Positions 17,041-25,811 of a stretch of DNA of 63,123 nt are shown here, one piece after another. The DNA lies in the NCBI GenBank assembly GCA_902582155.1, contig CACHRI010000005.1, positions 1 through 63,123 of the forward strand, read 5' to 3'. This DNA comes from an uncultured Pelagibacteraceae bacterium (GTDB lineage Bacteria > Pseudomonadota > Alphaproteobacteria > Pelagibacterales > Pelagibacteraceae). Below the pieces are notes generated by a model. The model was given only the letters and a program-made list of their open reading frames with translations, had not been told where the DNA came from and ran no database searches. Within the stretch, counting starts at the first letter, position 1, and every line of letters begins with the position of its first letter. A program made the translations under genes and the position numbers.

Positions 17041-18207
17041 ATGGAAATCCCAAAGAGTTTTTTAGGTTATAAAAGAGAGAACGGTAGAGCAGGTACAAGA
17101 AACCACGTAATTATTCTTCCAGTTGACGATATTTCGAACGCTTGCGCTGAAGCTGTGGCTAATAATATTAAAGGCACGATTGCTTTACCTCATTCATATG
17201 GAAGATTACAGTTTGGGGCAGATTTAGAATTACATTTTAGAACAATGATTGGGACTGGAAAAAATCCAAATGTTGCAGCAGTAATTGTTATTGGGATTGA
17301 ACCTAAGTGGACAAAGAGAATTGTAGATGAGATAGCAAAAACAGGAAAACCTGTTGAGGGATTTCATATAGAGAGAACCGGGGACATAGGTACAATAATG
17401 AAGGCTTCAAAAAAAGCACAAGAATTTTCTCAATGGGCTTCTGAAAAACAGAGAGAAGAATGTCCTTTAAGTGATTTATGGATTTCAGTTAAATGCGGAG
17501 AATCTGATACAACATCTGGCTTAGCATCAAACCCAACAGTAGGAAATTTAATGGAAAAATTAGAGCCATTTGGGGTTCATCTATGTTTTGGAGAAACTTC
17601 TGAATTGACAGGAGCTGAAAAAGTTTGTGCAGCTAGGGGAGCAACACCAGAGGCTAAAGATAAGTTTATGAAAACATGGAATGCTTATAATGATTTCATT
17701 TTAAAAGAAGCAACGGATGATCTATCTGAAAGTCAACCAACAGCTGGAAATATCGCTGGAGGTTTAACAACAATAGAAGAAAAGGCTTTCGGAAATTTTC
17801 AAAAAATAGGAAATTTAAAATTTATTGATGTTTTAGAACCTGCTGAGGAACCTAAAAAAGGGAAAGGTTTATATTTTATGGACACATCATCTGCCGCGGC
17901 TGAATGTGTAACTTTGCAAGCTGCTGGTGGTTTTAATATTCACTTATTTCCTACTGGACAAGGAAATATTATTGGAAATCCTATTGAACCAGTAGTTAAA
18001 CTAACTGCCAATCCCTTAACTGCAAAATTAATGAAGGAACATGTTGACTGCGATGTTTCAAAAATTCTGTCAAGAGAAATGAATTTATCTCAAGCTGGTG
18101 ATGAGTTAATTAAGACTATGTTGAGAGTAGCTAATGGTAGACTTACTTGTGCAGAAGCTTTAGGTCATAGAGAGTTTGTAATGACCAAGCTTTATAGAAG
18201 TGCTTAA
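17041..18207 (+). CDS. suyB: (2R)-sulfolactate sulfo-lyase subunit beta
   Basis: A 388-residue protein of the UxaA/GarD family large domain, which holds an iron centre. The start [26 protein letters not shown] is typical, as are [17 protein letters not shown] (substrate/iron region) and [23 protein letters not shown]. With SuyA it removes sulfite from sulfolactate, giving pyruvate. It overlaps the next gene by one base (TAATG). D-altronate or galactarate dehydratase is the alternative; no hexuronate genes are seen. Confidence 0.9.
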   Translation: MEIPKSFLGYKRENGRAGTRNHVIILPVDDISNACAEAVANNIKGTIALPHSYGRLQFGADLELHFRTMIGTGKNPNVAAVIVIGIEPKWTKRIVDEIAKTGKPVEGFHIERTGDIGTIMKASKKAQEFSQWASEKQREECPLSDLWISVKCGESDTTSGLASNPTVGNLMEKLEPFGVHLCFGETSELTGAEKVCAARGATPEAKDKFMKTWNAYNDFILKEATDDLSESQPTAGNIAGGLTTIEEKAFGNFQKIGNLKFIDVLEPAEEPKKGKGLYFMDTSSAAAECVTLQAAGGFNIHLFPTGQGNIIGNPIEPVVKLTANPLTAKLMKEHVDCDVSKILSREMNLSQAGDELIKTMLRVANGRLTCAEALGHREFVMTKLYRSA

Positions 18208-18605
18208 TGTCTAAAGCAGAAGACTCCTGTATTTTTTGTAATAAATCCAACTGTAAAATTATTGAAGAAAAAAATTTTTTTTTTATAATAAGAGATACAG
18301 CCTACCCCGTAACAAAACACCATACACTAATAATTTCTAATAGACACATTGACGATTATTTTAAACTTACCTCAGAAGAACTTAATGAACTTAATCAAAT
18401 ATTAAAAGAACAAAAAGAAAAACTAAAATTATTAGACTCAACAATTAGCGGTTATAATGTTGGAGTTAATATAGGAAAAGATGCAGGACAATCAATTATG
18501 CACTGTCATATACATTTAATACCTAGAAGAAAAGGCGATGTTGATGATCCTAAGGGTGGTGTTAGAGGAGTAATACCTTCTAAACAAAAATATGTTAGAA
18601 AATAA
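18207..18605 (+). CDS. HIT-family hydrolase
   Basis: A 132-residue histidine-triad protein with the catalytic motif H99-C-H101-I-H103 and four cysteines or histidines near the N-terminus (C8, C11, H38/H39) that may bind zinc, as in Hint-type proteins. HIT enzymes hydrolyse AMP linked to amines, lysine, or sulfate; Hint proteins have been shown to split adenosine 5'-phosphosulfate. Being coupled to suyB and near aprAB makes APS a candidate substrate here, but this is only inference. Convergent with tauE, one base apart. Confidence 0.88.
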   Translation: MSKAEDSCIFCNKSNCKIIEEKNFFFIIRDTAYPVTKHHTLIISNRHIDDYFKLTSEELNELNQILKEQKEKLKLLDSTISGYNVGVNIGKDAGQSIMHCHIHLIPRRKGDVDDPKGGVRGVIPSKQKYVRK

Positions 18606-18606
18606 A

Positions 18607-19737
18607 TTATTTTTCAGGAAATTTAACTTCTTCTCCTTTTTTTGGCTCTTTTTTTCTAAAGTCGCTTAACATTTTTCTAATAACAGGACTTAAAATTTTT
18701 CTCATAAACGCTATTAAAGCGCCAAATGCTACGGCTAATAAAATTGCAAGCGTTCCATATAAAAAAGGTACTTCACTAGCAAAATTTACTGTAAATTCAG
18801 CTAAAGGGTTTAAATCTGTTTTTATAACTTTTTCTCCATTAAAATTAGATTTATCTCTAAAGAAAGAGTCATAACCAATTGCAATAGCTACTGAAATGAG
18901 AAGCATTGCAAATAAAGATTTTAATTCAGTGCTATCTAAAAACTGACCAAGTTTTTGACCAAGTTGAACACCTACTATTGAACCAAGTATTAATGGTACA
19001 ACTAAAAATAGGTCAATCGATCCATAATTAAATGCGTGTAGGACAGTTACAATTGCACTTATAAAAATAGTAACAAATAATGAAGTTCCTGGTATTAATT
19101 TTATTGGCATTCCGACAATATAAATCATAGCTGGAACCATTAAGAACGCACCGCCAATTCCCATCATTGCCGCTACGAAGCCAACTATTAACCCTAACAA
19201 AATTGGAGTTAAAGCACTTTCATATAATTTTGATTTTGGAAATCTCATTCTGATTGGCAATCCTTGAAGCCAATTATGATCATGCAGTTTTTGTTTGATA
19301 GGAGCTTTTTTGCTTTGAAGCGTTTTTTCTTTATAAGTTTGGATTAACATCAAAGTTCCAACAATCGCGAGTAGATACATATATAATAGTGAAATAATTA
19401 TACTTATTTTTCCGATATCAGAAAAAAATGTAAATGTTGTTATTCCTAAAATTGTTCCTACTACGCCGCCTGAAACAATCATTAATCCCATCTTATAGTC
19501 AAGTGTATTTTTATACCAATGAGTTAGAGATCCAGAAACGGAAGTGGCTAAAATATTATTTACTTCATTTGGCACAGCATAAACAGGGGGTATTCCCATA
19601 AATATTAAAAATGGTGTCATCAAAAAACCTCCACCAACACCAAATAAACCTGATAAAACTCCAACAGCTAAACTTAAGAATAGTAATAAAAAGATGTCAA
19701 TATTGACTTGAGCAATTGGAAGATAAATTTCCAGCAT
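18607..19737 (-). CDS. tauE: TauE/SafE-family sulfite exporter
   Basis: A 376-residue membrane protein with two repeats of the TauE/SafE family, each beginning with a glycine-rich helix (LSGLFGVGGGFLMTPFLIFMGIPP and VAAMMGIGGAFLMVPAMIYIVG). About eight to ten segments, with a charged loop of about 40 residues in the middle and a long C-terminal extension ending in KKGEEVKFPEK. Members next to xsc export the sulfite released by desulfonation. That role fits here, between suyAB and aprAB. Confidence 0.87.
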   Translation of the reverse strand: MLEIYLPIAQVNIDIFLLLFLSLAVGVLSGLFGVGGGFLMTPFLIFMGIPPVYAVPNEVNNILATSVSGSLTHWYKNTLDYKMGLMIVSGGVVGTILGITTFTFFSDIGKISIIISLLYMYLLAIVGTLMLIQTYKEKTLQSKKAPIKQKLHDHNWLQGLPIRMRFPKSKLYESALTPILLGLIVGFVAAMMGIGGAFLMVPAMIYIVGMPIKLIPGTSLFVTIFISAIVTVLHAFNYGSIDLFLVVPLILGSIVGVQLGQKLGQFLDSTELKSLFAMLLISVAIAIGYDSFFRDKSNFNGEKVIKTDLNPLAEFTVNFASEVPFLYGTLAILLAVAFGALIAFMRKILSPVIRKMLSDFRKKEPKKGEEVKFPEK

Positions 19738-19773
19738 GCTTCTAAGTATGCTTGAAAACTGACCTTGTCAATA

Positions 19774-20124
19774 TTAATAAATTGTTGCTCCGAATACTTT
19801 TATTAAGTCCCCTTCAACGCCCAAAACTAATCTACCTAGAAATTCTCCTTTAACAGTATCGCTTTTTTGCTTATACAAAACAGTAATAAAATTATCTCTT
19901 CTTATGCAGCCTAAAACTTCTTGTTTCTCAGAAAGACTTGTTAGCAGTTTATTACTAGCCCATTGCTTTCCTAGTTCTACCTCATTTGCTCCATAAAGCA
20001 TCTGGGATGAGAAGTCCCTTGTAAACCCCCCGTAGTCTTTAATGTTAGAGGACTTAACTAAATTAGACCAAATAGGACCAGCGATCTTAATGATTTCATC
20101 ATCGCTTTTCTCTAACAAGTTCAT
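19774..20124 (-). CDS. Conserved-looking protein of unknown function downstream of aprA
   Basis: A 116-residue soluble protein from ATG 20124; a longer form from 20163 would overlap aprA by 29 bases and adds only a basic tail, so the inner start is preferred. It has an N-terminal helix (SDDEIIKIAGPIWSNLVKSSN), a segment DYGGFTRDFSSQML and a C-terminal beta-rich half, reminiscent of a small alpha+beta (NTF2-like) fold, but I do not recognise it. Last gene of the aprM-aprB-aprA operon, so probably linked to sulfite oxidation. Confidence 0.65.
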   Translation of the reverse strand: MNLLEKSDDEIIKIAGPIWSNLVKSSNIKDYGGFTRDFSSQMLYGANEVELGKQWASNKLLTSLSEKQEVLGCIRRDNFITVLYKQKSDTVKGEFLGRLVLGVEGDLIKVFGATIY

Positions 20125-20134
20125 TTTGATATGT

Positions 20135-21994
20135 TTAAGAGGCTTTCTTTTTCTTTTCGTCACCTACTATGTGATAAACTGGCATCTTCTCTAAAGTGAA
20201 CTTACCTGTTTTAGGATCTCTTCTAGAAACTGTTAAACAATGCCAATTTTCATCATCAAGTTTTAATTTATCGCCTCTGTAATAATATCCTGGCCAACGA
20301 GTTTCTTCTCTGAATAGTGTATGCTCAGTTACACATTGTGATGTCAATGTTCTGTGTTTTAATTCCCAAGCTCTCATTAATTGGTGGTAATCTTCTGCAC
20401 CAACATTTTCTAAATCTTCTTGTAACCAATCTAATAATTCTAAACCTTTTTTTAATAAATTATCATTAGTCATATAATTAGCAGTGATACCACCAACATA
20501 TTCATCCATTATTTTTTGAAGTCTTTGTAATCCCTGTATTGGTGAAATATAACTTGGGGAAACGGTTCCACCTGTTATTTCATTTCTTCCAACTGTGTAA
20601 TTATCTAGTGGTTTGTAAATAATTTCTTTTAAATTTTCACACTGTTTATCGCTTACATTTATTTCCTCTGCTTTTTTATCCTCTATATACTTGACTGCAG
20701 CTTTTGCGGCTAATCTTCCTTCAGTAAAAGAACCAGAAGAAAACTTATGCGCGCTTCCTCCTACTGTATCTCCAGCACCAAATAAACCTTCAACAGTAGT
20801 CATTCTATTATAGCCCCAAAAGTATTCTGGTGGCGCAATATCCTCAGGACCACTTACCCATGCGCCCGAACAAGTAGCATGAGATCCCATTACATACGGC
20901 TCTGATGTTGTGAGCTCAGGATTGGTATATTTTGGATCGATATTTTGTGAAGCCCACACAACAGCTTGACCTACTGTCATTCCTAAGAAATTTTCCCATC
21001 CAACTGTTTCTAAATGGGGATCTTGAAAAGCTTCTTTAGTTACCATGTGAATTGGGCCTCCACCGGCCATTACTTCTTGAATAAACGCATGATTTCTTAA
21101 ACAAGTCGGAGTTGGGTGATGATCTATGTATTCTCCTACTAACTCTTTTGTTTTATCATACCATTTCTTTTCGTAGTTTTCCCCATTAGCATTTTGTGTA
21201 TATGTTTTTAAATGTAAAAAATAAGCGCCGACTGGACCGTAACCATCTTTAAATCTACATAATACAATTCTATTCTCCATTTGTGTCATCTTAGCACCTG
21301 CTGCTATCGGTAAAGCATAAGCAGATCCATTGCTCCATGGAGCATACCAAGTTCTGCCCATACCTTCTCCAACTGCTCTAGGTTTAAAAATATGTGAGGC
21401 TCCACCAGCAGCTACTATTACTGTTTTTGCTTTAAATACGTGATAGTCTCCGGTTCTCATATTAAATCCTACTGCACCACCTACTCTATTTTGATTATTC
21501 TCATCCATTAATAAATGCGTAACCATTATTCTATTATAAATTTTATCAGCAGATTTTTTTGCAGCTTCAGCTACGATAGGTTTATAGCTTTCTCCATGAA
21601 TCATTATTTGCCATTTACCTTCTCTTTGGTATCTGCCAGTTTTTTTATCTTTCATCATTGGAAGACCCCATTCATCAAACATATGAACTGTGGAGTCCAC
21701 ATGACGGGCCATATCGTAACCAAGATCTTCTCTTACTAGTCCCATAAGATCGTTTCTTGCATACCTAACATGATCTTCAGGTTGATTTTCATTCCACCTC
21801 ATACCCATGTAGCAGTTAATAGCGTACAAGCCTTGGGCCACTGCACCACTTCTATCTATATTAGCTTTTTCTACACAGATGATTTTTAAATCTCTTCCCC
21901 AGTGTCTAGCTTCAAATGTAGCACCTGTTCCGGCCATACCTCCGCCTACTACAAGAACATCACAATCTTCGTGAACAGTTTTTCTTTTTGGCAT
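20135..21994 (-). CDS. aprA: Adenylylsulfate reductase subunit alpha
   Basis: A 619-residue flavoprotein of the succinate dehydrogenase/fumarate reductase superfamily. The FAD-binding motif DVLVVGGGMAGTGATFEARHW is at the N-terminus, and AprA-specific stretches include NCYMGMRWNENQPEDHVRYARND, WQIMIHGESYKPIVAEAA and FGAGDTVGGSAHKFSSGSFTEGRLAA. AprA with AprB interconverts APS and sulfite plus AMP; in non-sulfate-reducing aerobes it works in the oxidising direction. It overlaps aprB by one base. Confidence 0.95.
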   Translation of the reverse strand: MPKRKTVHEDCDVLVVGGGMAGTGATFEARHWGRDLKIICVEKANIDRSGAVAQGLYAINCYMGMRWNENQPEDHVRYARNDLMGLVREDLGYDMARHVDSTVHMFDEWGLPMMKDKKTGRYQREGKWQIMIHGESYKPIVAEAAKKSADKIYNRIMVTHLLMDENNQNRVGGAVGFNMRTGDYHVFKAKTVIVAAGGASHIFKPRAVGEGMGRTWYAPWSNGSAYALPIAAGAKMTQMENRIVLCRFKDGYGPVGAYFLHLKTYTQNANGENYEKKWYDKTKELVGEYIDHHPTPTCLRNHAFIQEVMAGGGPIHMVTKEAFQDPHLETVGWENFLGMTVGQAVVWASQNIDPKYTNPELTTSEPYVMGSHATCSGAWVSGPEDIAPPEYFWGYNRMTTVEGLFGAGDTVGGSAHKFSSGSFTEGRLAAKAAVKYIEDKKAEEINVSDKQCENLKEIIYKPLDNYTVGRNEITGGTVSPSYISPIQGLQRLQKIMDEYVGGITANYMTNDNLLKKGLELLDWLQEDLENVGAEDYHQLMRAWELKHRTLTSQCVTEHTLFREETRWPGYYYRGDKLKLDDENWHCLTVSRRDPKTGKFTLEKMPVYHIVGDEKKKKAS

Positions 21995-22464
21995 TAATAA
22001 TAAACTCCCTTTTTAAAAGAGTCTTTGCTAATTGTAGGTAAATCTTTCTTAGTATCTAATCCCTCAGGTTCAGAGTAAAGAACTTGAGAATTCATTTCAC
22101 CTTGACGAGGTTTATCTCCTTCTGCTAATTTTGGAATAAATTTTCCCCAGGGTTTTGTTGTAATAGGAGAGACAAAATCTTTTTCTGTTCCATTTCTAAA
22201 TTTAATTTTCCATGAAATAGTCCCTTTTTCCTCTTCTCTTCTCACTCTTACACTATGGCCCATAGGTGCAAAATCTGCATATCCTCTTACATCAATGGCA
22301 TGGTTTGGACATGCTTTTACACATGAATAGCATTCCCAACAAAAATTTGGTTCTATATTTTTAGCTCTTCTAATTGTTTCATCAATATGCATGATGTCTG
22401 AAGGACAAATATCTACACAGTGTCCGCATCCATCACATCTTGTCATATATACAAAAGTAGACAT
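21994..22464 (-). CDS. aprB: Adenylylsulfate reductase subunit beta
   Basis: A 156-residue iron-sulfur protein. Eight cysteines in two ferredoxin-like sets (C10, C13, C16, C20 and C42, C45, C48, C52) hold two [4Fe-4S] clusters that carry electrons from the FAD of AprA. The C-terminal 90 residues form the AprB-specific tail (SPITTKPWGKF) that wraps around AprA. Upstream of aprA and downstream of aprM in one minus-strand operon. Confidence 0.95.
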   Translation of the reverse strand: MSTFVYMTRCDGCGHCVDICPSDIMHIDETIRRAKNIEPNFCWECYSCVKACPNHAIDVRGYADFAPMGHSVRVRREEEKGTISWKIKFRNGTEKDFVSPITTKPWGKFIPKLAEGDKPRQGEMNSQVLYSEPEGLDTKKDLPTISKDSFKKGVYY

Positions 22465-22527
22465 AATTATTTCCTCTCAGTTTCTATATTAGCTTTAAAT
22501 AATTTACTAGTTTTATTAATCATGATG

Positions 22528-23319
22528 TTAATAATGTTTTGGTTGTTCTCTTTTAATACCAAGGCCAAATTGCTCTGGTGCATCCGCGGGAGGAGGCAAA
22601 TTGTCTCTAGACCCGTCTGCCTCTGCTAAATTTTTTTGTATAGCAGCGCCTGGTTTATAAAACATGTGTGCAAATTTAGACCAATAAACTCCACCAAATA
22701 AAGCTAAATTTGCAAGAATAAATAAAATTAAAAATAAATAACTTAATCCCATCATTCCTGAAGATTGAAAATAAGACCAAGCTAATCCAAAAGTAGCGCA
22801 AGCAAGTAAAGCTAAAACAAATAAATCTGCAGTTATAATTCTATACCAAGGATGTGCCTCTGCGGATACATCTACTCTTAAAAAAAACCAAAACCAATAC
22901 CCACCTAAACATGTCATTATTGCCCCTACATGCCAGATAATTGGAATATAAGATGGTGCTGTTACGCCATCGGAATATTTAAAAATTAAAACTACAGATG
23001 CGATCCAAAAAAGGATTGTTCCATACATTCCAAGCACATGAGCTAATCTTCTCTTTCCAAATCCAAGTTCCGATGTAGTCGCGATATCACTAGCAACTGT
23101 TTTTAAAATTACGGCTGTTTTTTTTCCAGCGCTTAATTCTGTTTTTGCGGATTTTTTTGCTTTTTGAGCATTTCTAAAAAAATAAACTACATTTTTTTTG
23201 TGTAGCATATCTAAGCCTGTTCCAATAATGATTAGTAATACCATCGCAATTACAAAAAATTGCAAGAAAGTTGCTGGCACTGTTTGTGAAAGTTCTGCAA
23301 ATGGATTAATTGATAACAT
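22528..23319 (-). CDS. aprM: AprM-like membrane anchor of adenylylsulfate reductase
   Basis: A 263-residue membrane protein with about six segments (near residues 18-36, 98-118, 128-146, 164-182, 190-212) and a hydrophilic C-terminal tail. It has histidines within or beside membrane segments (RLAHVLGMYG, IIWHVGAIM, FAHMFYKPG), as in the heme b/nitrate-reductase-gamma type proteins. In SAR11 and some other bacteria such a gene, aprM, precedes aprB-aprA and is thought to pass electrons to the quinone pool. Assigned mainly on position and topology. Confidence 0.8.
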   Translation of the reverse strand: MLSINPFAELSQTVPATFLQFFVIAMVLLIIIGTGLDMLHKKNVVYFFRNAQKAKKSAKTELSAGKKTAVILKTVASDIATTSELGFGKRRLAHVLGMYGTILFWIASVVLIFKYSDGVTAPSYIPIIWHVGAIMTCLGGYWFWFFLRVDVSAEAHPWYRIITADLFVLALLACATFGLAWSYFQSSGMMGLSYLFLILFILANLALFGGVYWSKFAHMFYKPGAAIQKNLAEADGSRDNLPPPADAPEQFGLGIKREQPKHY

Positions 23320-23370
23320 AAATAATTTTAGTAGTTTGATGTATACAGGTCAAGTGAGAACAATTCGCAA

Positions 23371-23763
23371 TTATTTTAGCTTTCCATCCTTTCTCATTTG
23401 CTCTCTAATTTTAGTCGCTGAAATTTGCTGCGTCTTTTCGTCAAGAACTATTTCTTCGATTTTATAACCAACACCTCTTCCATAACAAATGTTTGTTAGA
23501 TTTGGTACTAAAGTAACTTTTATTCTGCCTCGGTAATCTTTTAAAGCCTCTAAAATATTTTTTTTTACTGTTTCAAAATTAAAAGGATTGTCATCTACAC
23601 CTTGGACGTCACGTACCATAATATTAACTTGACCAGTTTTTTTTAGTATCTCTTCAAATAATTTCTGATGACCAGCATGCCAAGGTTGCCATCTTCCAAG
23701 CATTTGGGCAGTGGGTTTTTTGTTATCCCAGACATGACCATCGTTTTTCATTTGGCCTGTCAT
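23371..23763 (-). CDS. Small HxGH nucleotidyltransferase
   Basis: A 130-residue protein of the cytidylyltransferase-like superfamily. It has the nucleotide-binding H29-A-G-H32 preceded by GRWQPWHAG, and near the end ISATKIREQMRK, which resembles the ISxT-x-x-R signature of this superfamily, shared with ATP sulfurylase and NMN adenylyltransferase. It is much shorter than ATP sulfurylase (about 400 residues). Located between a CADD-like gene and aprM on the same strand. Its acceptor is unknown; coupling to APS metabolism is a guess from context. Confidence 0.8.
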   Translation of the reverse strand: MTGQMKNDGHVWDNKKPTAQMLGRWQPWHAGHQKLFEEILKKTGQVNIMVRDVQGVDDNPFNFETVKKNILEALKDYRGRIKVTLVPNLTNICYGRGVGYKIEEIVLDEKTQQISATKIREQMRKDGKLK

Positions 23764-23772
23764 AAAGATTAT

Positions 23773-24438
23773 TTAGGCAGCTGCTTGTATTTTGTGCTTT
23801 GTAGACATTCCGCTTAAGAAGTTCCAAAGATATCTAGCAGTCAACATAGAAGCTTTTTCTGCTTTAACTTTTTCTTCTTCTGTCAAAGCATCTAAAAGTT
23901 TTTCACACTCTTTTCTATGAATTACGTCAGCAGCTTTATGAGCTTCAAAAAACTCAAGACCCTCTTTAGATGTAACTCCATAAAAGTTTTTCAACCCTCT
24001 TATTTTCGTTTCAGCTATTTCAGGAATTTGTCTTTCGTAAGTATATAAAGATGCTAAACCTTCTGCATATGATTTTCTTGCTTGATGGAAAAAGTTTTCA
24101 ATCATATCGTTAGTAAACCACTCTCTTTTTACATCTTCGATTTTATCTTTGTCAGCACCCATTGCCAATGCAAAGTTTTTCCAAAGCTTAGGATGATCCG
24201 CGTTTGGATTTTCCTCGTCTTGAAGATTTTCTAAAAGAATTTTTCTTTTTTCAATGTCCTCACAAATAGAATGTGTAGCGCTGATATATCTTGGAAACGC
24301 TTTCACGTGTTGGTAATATTGTTCTGCGTAATCTTTAATTATTTCTCTTGTTAATTTTCCTTCATTCCATGACTTATAGAATGGGTGGTTTAATAAATGG
24401 TACTGGTCTAATTTTTTGTTTAGCTCTTGTGAAAACAT
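23773..24438 (-). CDS. CADD/PqqC-like (TENA superfamily) protein, possible PABA synthesis
   Basis: A 221-residue all-helical protein of the heme-oxygenase-like fold. Marks are HPFYKSWNEGKLTREIIKDYAEQYYQHVKAFPRYIS at residues 18-52 and EFFEAHKAADVIHRKEC near residue 180, with glutamate and histidine ligands for a di-metal site. Its closest known types are Chlamydia CADD and Nitrosomonas NE1434, oxygenases that make p-aminobenzoate from their own tyrosine. No pqq genes are present, so PqqC itself is unlikely. First gene of the run leading to aprMBA, with a gap of 9 bases to the nucleotidyltransferase. Confidence 0.8.
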   Translation of the reverse strand: MFSQELNKKLDQYHLLNHPFYKSWNEGKLTREIIKDYAEQYYQHVKAFPRYISATHSICEDIEKRKILLENLQDEENPNADHPKLWKNFALAMGADKDKIEDVKREWFTNDMIENFFHQARKSYAEGLASLYTYERQIPEIAETKIRGLKNFYGVTSKEGLEFFEAHKAADVIHRKECEKLLDALTEEEKVKAEKASMLTARYLWNFLSGMSTKHKIQAAA

Positions 24439-24583
24439 ACATCTCCTTGGTTAATTAACATTATTAAAACTATTTCAACTTAGGAAACAGAATAATGATT
24501 TATCCACATTAAGTATACAAAAAAAGGTGCGATGTTCTCGTTTTGATTCATCTTTGATTCTAATTTAGACTCAAAATACAACC
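24439..24583. other. Non-coding gap between the CADD-like gene and the MFS gene
   Basis: An AT-rich 145-base gap with no small reading frame worth calling and no strong hairpin. It must hold the promoter of the CADD-nucleotidyltransferase-apr unit and the 3' end of the MFS unit. Confidence 0.4.
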
Positions 24584-25810
24584 TTAAATTGTCACCTCAG
24601 ATCTCTGAATAGGTCTCTCGTTTATAGGATAATGAACAATTGTTGCAAATATTGATAAGGCAATAGCCATGTAGAAAGCATAATCGTAGGAACCAAATTG
24701 ATCATAAAAATAACCTCCCAGATACGCTCCTATGAAAGCTCCAACTTGGTGACTCAAAAATACAATACCAAAAAGTGAGCTTAAGTATTTAGTTCCAAAT
24801 ATTTGAGCTACTATTCCATTTGTTGGGGGAACAGTAGATAACCATAGTAATCCAAAAGAAATTCCAAAAACTATAGACATTATGTTTGATGGTGGTGAAA
24901 AAATAAAAATAGCTATCGATACAGCTCTCAAGGCATAGAGAATACAAAGTAAACTTTTCTTTCTATATTTAGTCCCTAAATAACCCATGCCTAAAGTTCC
25001 AATAATATTAAATAATCCTATAAGTGCTAAAATAATAGTTGCTGACCAACCTCCCATACCTCTTTCTTGCATGTATCCAGGTATATGCGTAGCGATCAAA
25101 GTTATTTGAAACCCACAAACAAAAAAGCCCGCATTAAGTAAAAGATATCCTTTATGAGAGAAAGCTTCTTTTAGTGCTTCAAAAAAAGTTTGATCTTTTA
25201 CGACTGATTGATTTTGATCGATTAATTTTTTGGGAGCAAATATAAATAATGAAACTATTGAGCCAAATAAAATAAAATAAAGAAAATATTTTAAAGTTTC
25301 TTCCCAGCCAAATTCTCCAAGGGAATATTTTGTAAACAGAGGTGCAATAAAATATCCAACTGATGCCGCAGCAGTAACTAGACCTGAGGCTATTGTTCTT
25401 TTCTCATTTGGAAAATGTTTGCTTACTTCAGAAACAGGCACACTAATTGCTGTAGCTCCTAAAGCGATACCGATTAAAACTCCAAGACTAATTTGAAAAT
25501 AAATACCTGTGTTGGGCCCAGAATAAAGCATAAATATACCTGCTCCAAAAATTAGAAAACCAATAAAAACTGCTTTATTTCCTCCAAACCTATCTGCAAC
25601 TAATCCAAACAAAGGAGAAAACATTCCCCAAAAAATCATTTGAATACCAATTGCGAGACCAAATTCTGTACGCGTACATCCTAATCCTTCTTCAAAAGCT
25701 TGAAAGAAAAGACCAAAGGTCTGTCTAAGACCCATAGAAATCATTATCACTGCACAAGCAGAGATTAGCACTATGAGTGTTAGCCTGTTATTTATAAACT
25801 TTTCTGACAT
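24584..25810 (-). CDS. MFS permease (oxalate/formate antiporter-like)
   Basis: A 408-residue major facilitator protein with 12 membrane segments. Typical start MRQTFGLFFQAFEEGLGCTRTEFGLA, then the loop 2-3 motif GLVADRFGGNKAVFIG, and a charged central loop near residue 195. It resembles the NarK/OxlT-like group that carries small carboxylates. Single base between it and metC upstream suggests one operon. Substrate unknown. Confidence 0.88.
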   Translation of the reverse strand: MSEKFINNRLTLIVLISACAVIMISMGLRQTFGLFFQAFEEGLGCTRTEFGLAIGIQMIFWGMFSPLFGLVADRFGGNKAVFIGFLIFGAGIFMLYSGPNTGIYFQISLGVLIGIALGATAISVPVSEVSKHFPNEKRTIASGLVTAAASVGYFIAPLFTKYSLGEFGWEETLKYFLYFILFGSIVSLFIFAPKKLIDQNQSVVKDQTFFEALKEAFSHKGYLLLNAGFFVCGFQITLIATHIPGYMQERGMGGWSATIILALIGLFNIIGTLGMGYLGTKYRKKSLLCILYALRAVSIAIFIFSPPSNIMSIVFGISFGLLWLSTVPPTNGIVAQIFGTKYLSSLFGIVFLSHQVGAFIGAYLGGYFYDQFGSYDYAFYMAIALSIFATIVHYPINERPIQRSEVTI

Positions 25811-25811
25811 G

